DNA of 64,000 bases from the NCBI RefSeq assembly GCF_003992595.1, contig NZ_RZNA01000040.1:1-64000 (forward strand), written 5' to 3'. This DNA is from Flagellimonas oceanensis (lineage in GTDB: Bacteria; Bacteroidota; Bacteroidia; Flavobacteriales; Flavobacteriaceae). This document shows, one piece after another, positions 8,857 to 17,906 of the stretch. Both the position numbers and the translations under genes were made by a program. The notes under the pieces are model-generated. The model searched no databases. It had not been told where the DNA came from and worked only from the letters and a program-made list of their open reading frames with translations. Numbering within the stretch: the first letter of the stretch is position 1; the number at the start of each line of letters is the position of its first letter.

Positions 8857-9479
8857 TGTTGAAGGACAAGAAAGCCATCATCTTTGATATGGATGGAGTA
8901 TTGGTGGAGAGCGAAGACATTTGGAAGCAGGCAGAATACGAAATATTTTCTTCGCTAGGGGTAAGAGTTACCGAGCACGATAGTAAGCGGACCCAATCCA
9001 TGACCACCGAGGAAGTAGCCCAGTTCTGGTATCAAAAGTTTCCTTGGAAGGGAACAACACTTAAGGAGGCAGAAGAGATGGTCGTTCAAAGGGTAATGGA
9101 ATTGATATCCATGAAAGACTGTGCTACCTTGGAAATTAGGCCTTTCATCAAAAAACTGAAGAGTCAGGATTATAAGATAGGTCTTGCAACCAATTCCCCC
9201 GAAAAGATTATTCCAACGGTTTTGAAAAAGACCAGAACCACAGATTTGTTCGATATGGTTTCATCTGCGGATTTTGAAATGAAAGGCAAACCACATCCTG
9301 CCATATACCTGAATACAGCAAAGAAGTTGAAAGTAATGCCCGAAGAGTGTGCCGTAATTGAAGATAGTGAAACAGGGATGGAAGCAGCAAAAAAAGCCGG
9401 TATGACCGTGATAGCCTATACCAAAGGAAATAAGGACATATCACTGCAATGGGCCGATTATAAGATTGACAGATTTTAA
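8856..9479 (+). CDS. HAD-family phosphatase of thiamine operon
   Basis: Haloacid-dehalogenase-like hydrolase, about 207 aa. Motif I FDMDGVLVES, motif II ATNSP, a conserved Lys in MKGKPHP, motif III IEDSETGMEAA. A helical cap follows motif I (subclass I). The ATG at 8856 shares its A with the tenA TGA stop; an ATG three codons upstream is also possible. Position as the last gene of a thiM-thiE-thiD-tenA operon suggests dephosphorylation of a thiamine intermediate such as thiamine monophosphate or HMP-P, but this is only context; beta-phosphoglucomutase/hexitol phosphatase relatives have the same motifs. Confidence 0.8.
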   Translation: MLKDKKAIIFDMDGVLVESEDIWKQAEYEIFSSLGVRVTEHDSKRTQSMTTEEVAQFWYQKFPWKGTTLKEAEEMVVQRVMELISMKDCATLEIRPFIKKLKSQDYKIGLATNSPEKIIPTVLKKTRTTDLFDMVSSADFEMKGKPHPAIYLNTAKKLKVMPEECAVIEDSETGMEAAKKAGMTVIAYTKGNKDISLQWADYKIDRF

Positions 9480-9598
9480 TATCAAATGTTTTGAACATAA
9501 GTCAATACATAACAGTATTTTACAGACAAAGGAAGGATTGGGACCGAAGACTCTTAACCTTTCTAATGGCCTAGTAGCAACCCAATGAACAGAAAAAC

Positions 9599-10516
9599 AT
9601 GAAAGAAACAAAAATTTACATTGTTGGTTCAGGAGCCATAGGAAAGGCTCTGGCCGTTTTTTTACAACAGGAAAACAAAGAGGTGGTACTTGTAAGGGGC
9701 AGTGTGGACAACATACCTGACAGTGAAGATGAGATCACTCTTATTGGTAAGGATCAAATCTTTCACCAAAAAATCATCACGACCACATTTAGTGGTCTAC
9801 AGGCTATCAATGGCATTGTTTTAATAGCGACCAAGGCGTTCGCCAATACGGAAATCGCAGCAAAGTTAAAGGACAAAGATGGGGATTTTTCCATAGTACT
9901 TCTTCAAAATGGGCTTCATGTGGAAAGCCCCTTTCAAGAGTTTGATAAGGTGTATCGCTGTGTTCTGTTTTCTACTAGTCAGGTAACTGGAGACAATGAG
10001 GTTACCTTCAAGTCCGTGACTTCATCACCCGTCGGAAACTTACAGGGGAACAATGACTGCCTCGAAGATGTAATTCATATAATCAACACGCCATATTTCA
10101 GTTTTCATATTGAACCCGATATAAAGCAACACATATGGACAAAGGTAATTGCCAATTGTGCCTTCAATTCCATTTGTCCATTGCTCGAAACGGATAATGG
10201 CATTTTCGTAAGGAATTCCGAGGCGGCAAAATTGGCCAAAACGGTTATAGAAGAATGTGTTTCACTGGCACAAAGACAGGGTATCAATCTAGATAGTGAC
10301 ACGATAGAGAAAAACCTGATGCTGATCAGCCAGCGCTCGGATGGCCAATTGATTTCCACTTATGTGGACATCCTCAATAACAGAAGAACGGAAATCGAAA
10401 GCTTGAACTTGGAGGTCTCCAGAATAGCCGACGACCTGGGAATACCGGAAACTGTGACGCATACAAGGTTGCTGGGACAATTGATTCAAATGAGGTCTGC
10501 GATTAAAATGAAGTAA
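9599..10516 (+). CDS. Ketopantoate reductase family protein
   Basis: NAD(P)H-dependent reductase of the PanE/ApbA family, 305 aa. N-terminal Rossmann motif IVGSGAIGKALAVFL, then the LIATKAF.NT segment, LLQNGLH and the all-helical C-terminal domain starting with KVIANCAFNSICPL (equivalent to the family's K.N.A.NP.T catalytic Lys/Asn) and ending SRIADDLGIPETVTH. In coenzyme A synthesis PanE makes pantoate, but the family has many paralogues with other substrates; the degenerate N-terminal loop means the exact role is open. Stands alone with a 120-nt gap after the thi operon. Confidence 0.75.
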   Translation: MKETKIYIVGSGAIGKALAVFLQQENKEVVLVRGSVDNIPDSEDEITLIGKDQIFHQKIITTTFSGLQAINGIVLIATKAFANTEIAAKLKDKDGDFSIVLLQNGLHVESPFQEFDKVYRCVLFSTSQVTGDNEVTFKSVTSSPVGNLQGNNDCLEDVIHIINTPYFSFHIEPDIKQHIWTKVIANCAFNSICPLLETDNGIFVRNSEAAKLAKTVIEECVSLAQRQGINLDSDTIEKNLMLISQRSDGQLISTYVDILNNRRTEIESLNLEVSRIADDLGIPETVTHTRLLGQLIQMRSAIKMK

Positions 10517-10595
10517 ACCAAACACTTTCATGTTCATTTTTTTAGTGTAGGGCAAAAAAATGAAAAATCATAGTAACTAATTGATAATCAACATA

Positions 10596-10603
10596 TATAT
10601 TTG
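10596..10603 (+). promoter_or_regulatory. Candidate -7 box before response regulator
   Basis: TATATTTG is a full match to the Bacteroidota -7 consensus TAnnTTTG, 19 nt before the response-regulator ATG. No good -33 TTTG at the usual distance, so this rests on one box. Confidence 0.35.
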
Positions 10604-10621
10604 CCAGCTTTTTTTTAAGCT

Positions 10622-10996
10622 ATGTATGATGAAATTTATCTGATTGATGACGATGCTTTGGTCAATCAAATCCACACGCTGCATTTCAGTAAGATTGGGG
10701 TAAAGGACAAGCTGAAAGTATATACCAATCCTGAAGATGCCTTTAAAGAACTTCGTGACAAAAAGTCGCTGAATATGAAGACCTTGATACTGTTGGACAT
10801 CAATATGCCCGAGATGAGTGGCTTTGAATTTTTGGAGGCCATGACCCGGGACAATTTTCCCCAACGGTATGACGTTCTAATCGTAACTTCTTCGGAAGCT
10901 AAAGCGGACCGGGATAGAGCGACGGAATTTAAAAAATATGTTCGGGCATTTATTCCCAAACCTTTGCAAAGAGAACATTTAAAACGCTATTTATAA
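10622..10996 (+). CDS. Single-domain response regulator (CheY-like)
   Basis: 124-aa receiver domain without output domain. Acidic pocket IDDDALVN at the N terminus, phospho-acceptor Asp in LILLDINMPEMSG (near residue 59), switch Ser/Thr in VTSSEA, and Lys in FIPKPL. Pairs with the PAS/histidine kinase gene that begins about 70 nt downstream. With no DNA-binding domain it probably relays by protein contact. Confidence 0.88.
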   Translation: MYDEIYLIDDDALVNQIHTLHFSKIGVKDKLKVYTNPEDAFKELRDKKSLNMKTLILLDINMPEMSGFEFLEAMTRDNFPQRYDVLIVTSSEAKADRDRATEFKKYVRAFIPKPLQREHLKRYL

Positions 10997-11067
10997 TTCC
11001 CGTTTGCCTAACTGGGGGCTACAGGGTTGCATTGTCAAACTATGTTATCAAGGATTTCGGAACCACG

Positions 11068-12519
11068 ATGAAAGACATACAAAAAATCATCCGAGAAAAG
11101 GTAGAGGAAGTGACAGCTAGGAACGATATGGTCTGGGCGATGGACAATTCGTATAGACTGACTGCGTTCAACTGCTCATTCGGACAGCGGATAAAAGATG
11201 AAGACTGTGGAGAGGCCATTGTGGGTATGGACTTGGAACCAATCTATGCTTCCTGTGAATTTTTCAAAATTTGTTTGGAAGGGTGTCAAAAGGCTTTGGA
11301 AGGAGAAGCCACTACTACGGTTCATATGTTCAGTGGAGAAGGCAACAACCAATTCCATGAGTTTACCTTCCAGCCCTATATGAAGGTTTCAAAAGAGGTT
11401 ATAGGCTGCTGTGTATGGCAGCGTAATATTACCAAAGAAGTCCAAAATGTTCTCAGTCTTGAAGAGAGTGAACGACGTTACAAGGAGGTACAGGAAGTAG
11501 CTGATGTCGGACATTGGATATGGGACATGGAAAACGATGTGATTTACTGGTCAGATCAGTTGTATGCGATTTGGGGAAAGGAAAAGGGATCTTTTGATCT
11601 CAACTACGATTCTGTGGTGGGCATGGTTCATCCGGAGGATAGGGTTCGGTTTCTGGAACATTTGGAGGAATGTGTCCAAGGCAAGGTCAATCATGATATT
11701 ACCCATAGACTTTTGCTGGATGGTGGAATCGAAAAATACATTCATTCAAAGGGGCATGTCTTCCGCGATGCTGACGGAAACCCTAATCGGATGTCAGGTA
11801 CGGCACAAGACGTAACGAAGGACGTACAGAGCCACCAGAAAATCTTGGAACAGAATATTGAGCTTCAAAACTTCGTCCGGATTGTTTCCCACAATCTTAG
11901 GGCCCCGATATCGAATCTATTGATGCTCTCCAAAATATATGACTGGGGCAAGGATGGCAACAATGATGAGGTAGTCCAGAATATGGAACGGACTGTCGAG
12001 GCCCTTGATAATACGGTCAAAGATTTGAACAACTCTTTATCTTTTAAAAGTTCGGTCAAGGAAAAATTCAGCAATGTATCCCTTACTGAAGTATATGAAG
12101 ATGTCAAGACCCTACTTTCTTGGGCGATTGATGAAACCCAAGCAAATATTGAGGTCGATTTTTCAGAGGTGGACCAAATTATCGCAGTAAAAAGCTATAT
12201 GTCCAATATTTTATATAATCTCCTCTTGAACGCGATGAAGTATACAAGAGAAGGAATATCTCCAGAAATTAAGGCTTCCACAGCAGAAAAGGACGGTAGA
12301 GTTTTGCTTCAGGTGTCTGACAATGGCATCGGAATGGATTTGACACCGGAACGAAAAGCAAGGATATTTGACATGTATGGTAGGCTCAGTGGAAAAACAA
12401 GGGGCAAGGGTATGGGACTTTTTTTGGTAAAGACACAGATAGAGGCTATGGACTGTACCATTGATGTTGTCAGTCAAAAAAATGTGGGCAGCACCTTTAC
12501 GGTTAGTTTTAGAAAATAG
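11068..12519 (+). CDS. Soluble PAS-domain sensor histidine kinase
   Basis: Cytoplasmic kinase, no membrane segments. An N-terminal PAS-like region (about residues 10-130), a second PAS/PAC (YKEVQEVADVGHWIWDMEN to GTAQDVT, about 140-260), then a dimerisation/phospho-acceptor helix with H-box IVSHNLRAPISN and a HATPase_c domain with N box LLLNAMKYT, G1 DNGIGMD and G2 GKGMGLFLVKTQ. The upstream TTG at 11032 would add 12 residues; the ATG at 11068 (MKDIQKII) is preferred. It shares the SHNLRAPxS-type H-box style with the kinase at 40587-42398, a likely distant paralogue. Confidence 0.85.
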   Translation: MKDIQKIIREKVEEVTARNDMVWAMDNSYRLTAFNCSFGQRIKDEDCGEAIVGMDLEPIYASCEFFKICLEGCQKALEGEATTTVHMFSGEGNNQFHEFTFQPYMKVSKEVIGCCVWQRNITKEVQNVLSLEESERRYKEVQEVADVGHWIWDMENDVIYWSDQLYAIWGKEKGSFDLNYDSVVGMVHPEDRVRFLEHLEECVQGKVNHDITHRLLLDGGIEKYIHSKGHVFRDADGNPNRMSGTAQDVTKDVQSHQKILEQNIELQNFVRIVSHNLRAPISNLLMLSKIYDWGKDGNNDEVVQNMERTVEALDNTVKDLNNSLSFKSSVKEKFSNVSLTEVYEDVKTLLSWAIDETQANIEVDFSEVDQIIAVKSYMSNILYNLLLNAMKYTREGISPEIKASTAEKDGRVLLQVSDNGIGMDLTPERKARIFDMYGRLSGKTRGKGMGLFLVKTQIEAMDCTIDVVSQKNVGSTFTVSFRK

Positions 12520-13062
12520 CTAATTGTGTTGCCCCATACACTCTTTCAGCAGTCTGTAGGCTCTCGCCACATGTCCCTCCACCGTCTTTACTGAAATCCC
12601 GAGTTCTTCAGAGATTTCATTATAGTTCAATCCACGGACCTTACCCCGCATAAAGACCTTTTTGCATTTTTCAGGAAGCCCCTCCATGCATTGGTGCAAT
12701 AATCGAATGTCCTTATTTGGTCGGTCATTCTCTTTTTCCACAGCTAGCATTACAGCGGTATGGTAGTAAGAGGAAAGCATTTCGTTCTTGAGTCTTAGAT
12801 GTCGGTATTTATCCATGAGCTTATTGTATACCGATTTGTAGAGAAAAGCATTCAAGGAAGTTTGGATATTGATTTCCCTACGCTTGTCCCATAGGTTCAA
12901 AAAAACATCCTGTACCACATCCTCAATGATATCCCGGTCTTGGCAGTAGCTCAAAAGAAAGGAGCATAATTTTTGATAATACGAAGAATAGAGCTTTTCG
13001 AAGACCTTTTTGTCCCCTTTCTTGAGGGAATTCAATATAAATATGTCCGTATGCTGCTGCAA
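12520..13062 (-). CDS. ECF RNA polymerase sigma factor
   Basis: 180-aa sigma-70 family ECF factor. Region 2 holds YSSYYQKLCSFLLSY and DIIEDVVQDVFLNLWDKR; region 4 holds LPEKCKKVFMRGKVRGLNYNEISEELGISVKTVEGHVARA. Transcribed divergently from fecR with 106 nt between them. In Bacteroidota such sigma factors are released by FecR-type anti-sigma proteins when the partner SusC/TonB receptor senses its substrate, so it most likely drives the 13169-23603 locus. Confidence 0.92.
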   Translation of the reverse strand: MQQHTDIFILNSLKKGDKKVFEKLYSSYYQKLCSFLLSYCQDRDIIEDVVQDVFLNLWDKRREINIQTSLNAFLYKSVYNKLMDKYRHLRLKNEMLSSYYHTAVMLAVEKENDRPNKDIRLLHQCMEGLPEKCKKVFMRGKVRGLNYNEISEELGISVKTVEGHVARAYRLLKECMGQHN

Positions 13063-13168
13063 AAAAGAGGTTGTTTTTTATAACAAGAACAAAAAATAAA
13101 AAATTTTTATCCTTCAAAGAGGGGGGATTGGAATTCTCCCACGTCATAAGATTAAATAATTATTAAGT

Positions 13169-14314
13169 ATGAATCAAACGAAGGTTGATAAATTACTGCT
13201 AAAATTAGTTGAAAATAGACTTTCCGAGCAAGAGACCGAAGCCTTGTCCGAGTGGCTTAAGTCTGAGGAGAACCAAAACTATTTTCATGAATACGTGAAA
13301 ATCAACCATTTGTTGAACTCGGAACAGCATTTTGGGAATGCCGATAGATTACTTGATACCATCAAACCATCCAAAAAAAGGTTCAATGCTACTGTAGTGT
13401 TAAAATATGCAGCAGTGCTCCTTGTTCTGATTGGTTCAACCCTCTTTTTCAAAAATGTACTCTTTTCTACGCAAGATTCCGTGCCCCCCGCTCCTGTAGT
13501 AAGGAACAACCAAATACGACCCGGTGTCAATTCGGCCGTGCTTACCCTTGGGGATGGTAAAGAAGTTGCACTGGGAAAAGGAGCCGATTACACCACCGAA
13601 ACCCTTAACGCCAAAGAAGATAAGATTGTATATGTCCCAAAGCAGGGCAAGACCAGCCAGATGGAATATAATTACCTTTCCGTGCCTAGAGGAGGGCAGT
13701 TTTCTTTACTACTTTCCGATAGTACCAAGGTCTGGCTCAACTCCGAGTCCAAACTGAAATATCCCGTGGATTTTGTGCCAGGGCAGAGTAGGGAGGTATA
13801 TCTTCTATATGGAGAGGCCTACTTCGAGGTCGCATCCAGCGAAAGGAACCATGGGGACGATTTCAAAGTATACCACAATGAACAGGAGGTCCGTGTTTTG
13901 GGGACCGAATTCAATGTCAATGCCTATGGCAACGAACCCGAGGTCCTTACCACTTTGGTTGAAGGCAAGGTTACCGTGCGAAATGGAGACCAATCATTTA
14001 AGATAAACCCGGGTCAGCAATCAAGACTTGATTTGGAAAGCGGTAAGATGCATGTTTCTGAAGTTGATGTCTTTTCCGAGACTTCGTGGAAGTCCGGGGT
14101 TTTCAGCTTTAAGAAAAAGCGTCTAAAGGAGATTATGAGAACCCTTTCCCGATGGTATGATATGGAAGTGATATTTGAAAACAAGTCTTTGGAGGAAAAA
14201 AGGTTCAAAGGGGTGTTGAGAAAGAACCAGAGTATCGAGGACGTACTCTCGGTAATTATGTCGAGTTCCTTGAACAGCTATGAGATCAATGATAAGACCG
14301 TCATATTAAAATAA
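13169..14314 (+). CDS. FecR-family anti-sigma factor
   Basis: 381 aa. N-terminal cytoplasmic anti-sigma segment (LVENRLSEQETEALSEWL), one membrane helix near residues 74-94 (AAVLLVLIGSTLFF), periplasmic FecR domain (VPRGGQFSLLLSDSTKVWLNS, YLLYGEAYFEV) and a C-terminal DUF4974/STN-like domain (ETSWKSGVFSFKKKRLKEI). It should hold the adjacent ECF sigma factor inactive until signalled by the STN domain of the SusC protein encoded next. Confidence 0.92.
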   Translation: MNQTKVDKLLLKLVENRLSEQETEALSEWLKSEENQNYFHEYVKINHLLNSEQHFGNADRLLDTIKPSKKRFNATVVLKYAAVLLVLIGSTLFFKNVLFSTQDSVPPAPVVRNNQIRPGVNSAVLTLGDGKEVALGKGADYTTETLNAKEDKIVYVPKQGKTSQMEYNYLSVPRGGQFSLLLSDSTKVWLNSESKLKYPVDFVPGQSREVYLLYGEAYFEVASSERNHGDDFKVYHNEQEVRVLGTEFNVNAYGNEPEVLTTLVEGKVTVRNGDQSFKINPGQQSRLDLESGKMHVSEVDVFSETSWKSGVFSFKKKRLKEIMRTLSRWYDMEVIFENKSLEEKRFKGVLRKNQSIEDVLSVIMSSSLNSYEINDKTVILK

Positions 14315-14480
14315 ACAGATAACCAGCCATAAAAGGAAGTCAAACCATAAAAAACTGCTTATGACCTAAAAAAGTAACCAAAAAAGGGACGTGCCAAACT
14401 CGCCAAAGTTCAATGGTCACGCCCCCTATTCATCATTATTAATTAATTGTTTCAGAAACTAACTAATAACAATCAAATTT

Positions 14481-17400
14481 ATGAAAACTAAACTAACGAA
14501 AGCTTGGTTTCTTTTAGGAAACCGGCTTCTATTGCTACTCATGAGAACATTAATTTTTTTATGTTGTCTTACAGTATTCAGTTTTGCCCCCAACAATCTA
14601 GTTTCCCAAAAGTCCAGTATAAAAATTGATTTGGATGGAGCCATGACGGTTGATGAGGTCTTCGACCTGATCATGAATCAGACCGACTACAGTTTTATCT
14701 ATGAGGTCGGGATGTTCGATGACTATCCGACCATATCTGTAAAAAAGGGACGGATCAGTACAAACAGACTTCTCAAAAAAAGTCTGGAACCGGGCAACCT
14801 CAATGTTGTTTTGACAACGGACAACACCATCATGGTAAAAAAAGCTGGAAAGCAAAATGACCAACCACAAATCAATGTGACGGGTACCGTTATCGATGGC
14901 GATGGTTTTCCCTTGGTCAATGCAACGGTACTGATTAAAGGGACCAACAAAGGAACCACAACGGATTTCGATGGTAACTTCAGTATTACCGTACCCTACC
15001 CCGAGAATGTGCTCCGTTTTTTGCATATGGGATTCGAGACCAAAGAGGTCAAAGTAGGGGACCAGACTACCATGGAGGTCGTGATGAAAGAAACGGCACA
15101 AGCGCTAGAGGAGGTGGTAATTACCGCCCAAGGGATTAAAAAATCCAAAAAAGCCTTGGGATATGCAATTTCCCAAGTGAAATCAGAAGAAGTGGAGCAA
15201 CGTCCAGAGGCTGATTTGGCCCGGACACTACAGGGTAAGATTGCCGGTGTGGTAATTACCACAGCAGATGGACAAACAGGTAGTAGTTCCCCCATCAGGA
15301 TACGGGGAAATGTTTCAATCACCGGTTCCAATAATCCACTGATCGTGGTGAACGATGTTCCTTTTAATGGACTGCTTAGGGACATCAACCCCAATGATAT
15401 AGAAAGTATGAGCATTTTGAAGGGCTTCAACGCCTCCGTGCTCTATGGTAGTGAGGGTAGGAACGGGGTCATCCTGATTCAGACCAAGAGTGGTTCGGCC
15501 AAAGTGGGCCAAGCACAGACAACGGCAACGTATTCAACCACGGTATACACCAATACGGTATCACAGTTGCCCGAGTTCCAGAACACCTATTCCAATGGAG
15601 GGGAAGGAGAGTTCCAACCGACGTACCTTTCCAACTGGGGACCTGCATTTTCGGAAATCGGAACAATCGATCATCCGTATGCTTCTTTGAGTGATATTTT
15701 TCCTCAGTATGAGGGTGCGACCATGGACATAGCGGCGAAGCCCAATAATGTCCGTAACATTTTCCGTACAGGTGTAGGTACTACCCACTCACTGACCGTG
15801 GCGACTTCACAGGAAAAAGTTGGATTCAACATTACCGCAGGTTATACTGACGAAAAAGGTATCATCGATCATAACGATTTGAAACGATTCAATATCAGTG
15901 TGGGTGGTAGAGCTCAGATTTCCGATAATCTGAATCTTACGGCGACGTTAAACTATTCATCAAGAAAGGTAAATACAGTTTATGGAGAGAGTATTTTCAA
16001 CGTAGTGTATTACCAGCCCAGATGGATTGATTTGACCGAGCTTCCGTATCAGAACCCATTGACAGGGGAATCGGTTTATTATAGAAATGACACCAATCCC
16101 TTGTGGATGTTGCATAATACTGGGACCAACGGTATTACGGAACATGTTTACGGTACGGTCAATGCCAATTATAAATTGAACGATGACTTTAACCTGATTT
16201 ATAGGGCAGGATATGATAGCAGACATTACAACGGTTTTGAATATTCCAACAAAGGAGGATATGACGATAATACCTTTAGAATAGGTTACCTCCGTTTGGA
16301 TAGTAACCGTGATGTGGACGTCAACCAGACATTGATTCTTGGTTTCAATAAGAACATTACCGAGGACCTTAACCTAGAGGCACAGATTGGTGCCAACTCT
16401 AGGATAACCAGATACCAAAGCAGGTCTTCGGATTCCAATGGACAAGTGGTATACGGTTTTTTAAGGCCCAGTAACTATACCACTACAGAATCTGATTATT
16501 CGTCCCAAGATGAAAACCTGGCAGGTGTGTTCGGTCAGTTCCAGTTTGCCTACAAACGATATTTGTATGCTACCCTTTCCGGTAGAAATGATTGGGGAAG
16601 TACAGTGGAAAGAGCCAATCAATCCCTATTTTATCCAGGGGCCTCTTTATCCTTTGTGCCGACCTCGGCCTTTGACTTTGGTGGTAACGTGGTCAACTTC
16701 CTGAAAATCAGGGGAGCCTATGCGACCTCTTCCGGTTATCCTAGTGCCTATAGGACCCGTGGTACTTTGGTCATCGATAACCTTAGGTTTGCTGCGGCCG
16801 ATGGATCTTATCCAGTGACCAATAGATACAGTACAAGATTTGCCAATCCGAACTTAGCACCCGAACTGCACAAGGAGTTCGAACTGGGATTGGAGACCAA
16901 TATGTTCAATAATAGATTGACCTTGGAAGCCTCCGTTTACAAAAGGATCTCCGAAGATCAGATTATGGCGGCTCCTTTGGCAGGATCCTCAGGCTTTGAT
17001 AATCAGTACATCAACCTAGGAAGGGTTGACAACAAAGGGGTTGAAATCGACCTGGGCATAGATTTGTTCAAGAACGATAATTTCCGATGGAATTTCCGTA
17101 ACATTTTTACCGCTGATGAATCCTTGGTGGTCAAAACCACGGATACTGGAGCGAACATCCTCTTGCAAGAGGATAGGTTTGCTGTGGAAGGACAGCCTTT
17201 TGGCGTTGTGATGGGGGATTATGCTCTTCGTGACGATCAGGGCAATCTCTTAATCAGTGGAAATGGTTCCAGTACCAGGGTTGGAGAAGTTATCACCAGT
17301 AGTGATGTAGGCTTTGATGATGAGGTCATCGGTGATCCCAATGCGGATTGGCGATTGACCAATATCAACACCTTTAGTTACAAAGGCTTCAGGTTTTCAG

Positions 17401-17885
17401 CGCAGCTTGAGTATAGGCATGGTGGCGAGATATATTCCACTGCCGTAAGGAATATGTTGCAACGGGGTGTGACCCGGGATACCGAGGATAGGGACGGAGC
17501 CTTCGTCATCCCCGGTTATTTGGCTGATGATGCTACGGGGGAACCTTTATTGGACTCCAATGGCAATCAGATCCCCAATACTTTTCAGATGAATCCCGGT
17601 AGGATTTCGTATTCCAATTATTACAATGCCAATGACTTGGCCATGTGGGATACCTCCATATTCCGTATCAGGGAAGTTTCCTTAGGATATACCCTCAATA
17701 GGCAAAAGGGACAATCGTTGCCTTTCAAAAAGATTGACTTTACCCTATCAGGAAGAAACCTTTGGTACAGAGCACCTAATTTCCCAAGGTATACCAACTA
17801 TGACCCAGAGAGTGATGGCCTGGAAGGGGACAGTACGGTCCCTTCCACAAGAAGGATAGCATTGGGTATAACCGCAACATTTTAA
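14481..17885 (+). CDS. SusC/RagA family TonB-dependent outer-membrane transporter with STN domain
   Basis: 1134 aa. Signal peptide, then an STN signalling domain (about residues 50-120, IDLDGAMTVDEVFDLIM), a carboxypeptidase-regulatory-like domain (INVTGTVIDGDGFPLVNAT, TTTDFDGNF), TonB plug (RTLQGKIAGVVITTADG, IRIRGNVSITGSNNPL, GSEGRNGVILIQT) and a long beta-barrel ending in ALGITATF with terminal Phe. It imports a ligand captured by the SusD lipoprotein. The STN domain links it to the FecR/ECF pair upstream. Nothing in the sequence names the ligand; downstream peptidase genes suggest peptides. Confidence 0.94.
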   Translation: MKTKLTKAWFLLGNRLLLLLMRTLIFLCCLTVFSFAPNNLVSQKSSIKIDLDGAMTVDEVFDLIMNQTDYSFIYEVGMFDDYPTISVKKGRISTNRLLKKSLEPGNLNVVLTTDNTIMVKKAGKQNDQPQINVTGTVIDGDGFPLVNATVLIKGTNKGTTTDFDGNFSITVPYPENVLRFLHMGFETKEVKVGDQTTMEVVMKETAQALEEVVITAQGIKKSKKALGYAISQVKSEEVEQRPEADLARTLQGKIAGVVITTADGQTGSSSPIRIRGNVSITGSNNPLIVVNDVPFNGLLRDINPNDIESMSILKGFNASVLYGSEGRNGVILIQTKSGSAKVGQAQTTATYSTTVYTNTVSQLPEFQNTYSNGGEGEFQPTYLSNWGPAFSEIGTIDHPYASLSDIFPQYEGATMDIAAKPNNVRNIFRTGVGTTHSLTVATSQEKVGFNITAGYTDEKGIIDHNDLKRFNISVGGRAQISDNLNLTATLNYSSRKVNTVYGESIFNVVYYQPRWIDLTELPYQNPLTGESVYYRNDTNPLWMLHNTGTNGITEHVYGTVNANYKLNDDFNLIYRAGYDSRHYNGFEYSNKGGYDDNTFRIGYLRLDSNRDVDVNQTLILGFNKNITEDLNLEAQIGANSRITRYQSRSSDSNGQVVYGFLRPSNYTTTESDYSSQDENLAGVFGQFQFAYKRYLYATLSGRNDWGSTVERANQSLFYPGASLSFVPTSAFDFGGNVVNFLKIRGAYATSSGYPSAYRTRGTLVIDNLRFAAADGSYPVTNRYSTRFANPNLAPELHKEFELGLETNMFNNRLTLEASVYKRISEDQIMAAPLAGSSGFDNQYINLGRVDNKGVEIDLGIDLFKNDNFRWNFRNIFTADESLVVKTTDTGANILLQEDRFAVEGQPFGVVMGDYALRDDQGNLLISGNGSSTRVGEVITSSDVGFDDEVIGDPNADWRLTNINTFSYKGFRFSAQLEYRHGGEIYSTAVRNMLQRGVTRDTEDRDGAFVIPGYLADDATGEPLLDSNGNQIPNTFQMNPGRISYSNYYNANDLAMWDTSIFRIREVSLGYTLNRQKGQSLPFKKIDFTLSGRNLWYRAPNFPRYTNYDPESDGLEGDSTVPSTRRIALGITATF

Positions 17886-17906
17886 TCCTACCTAAAAAGA
17901 AAAAAC

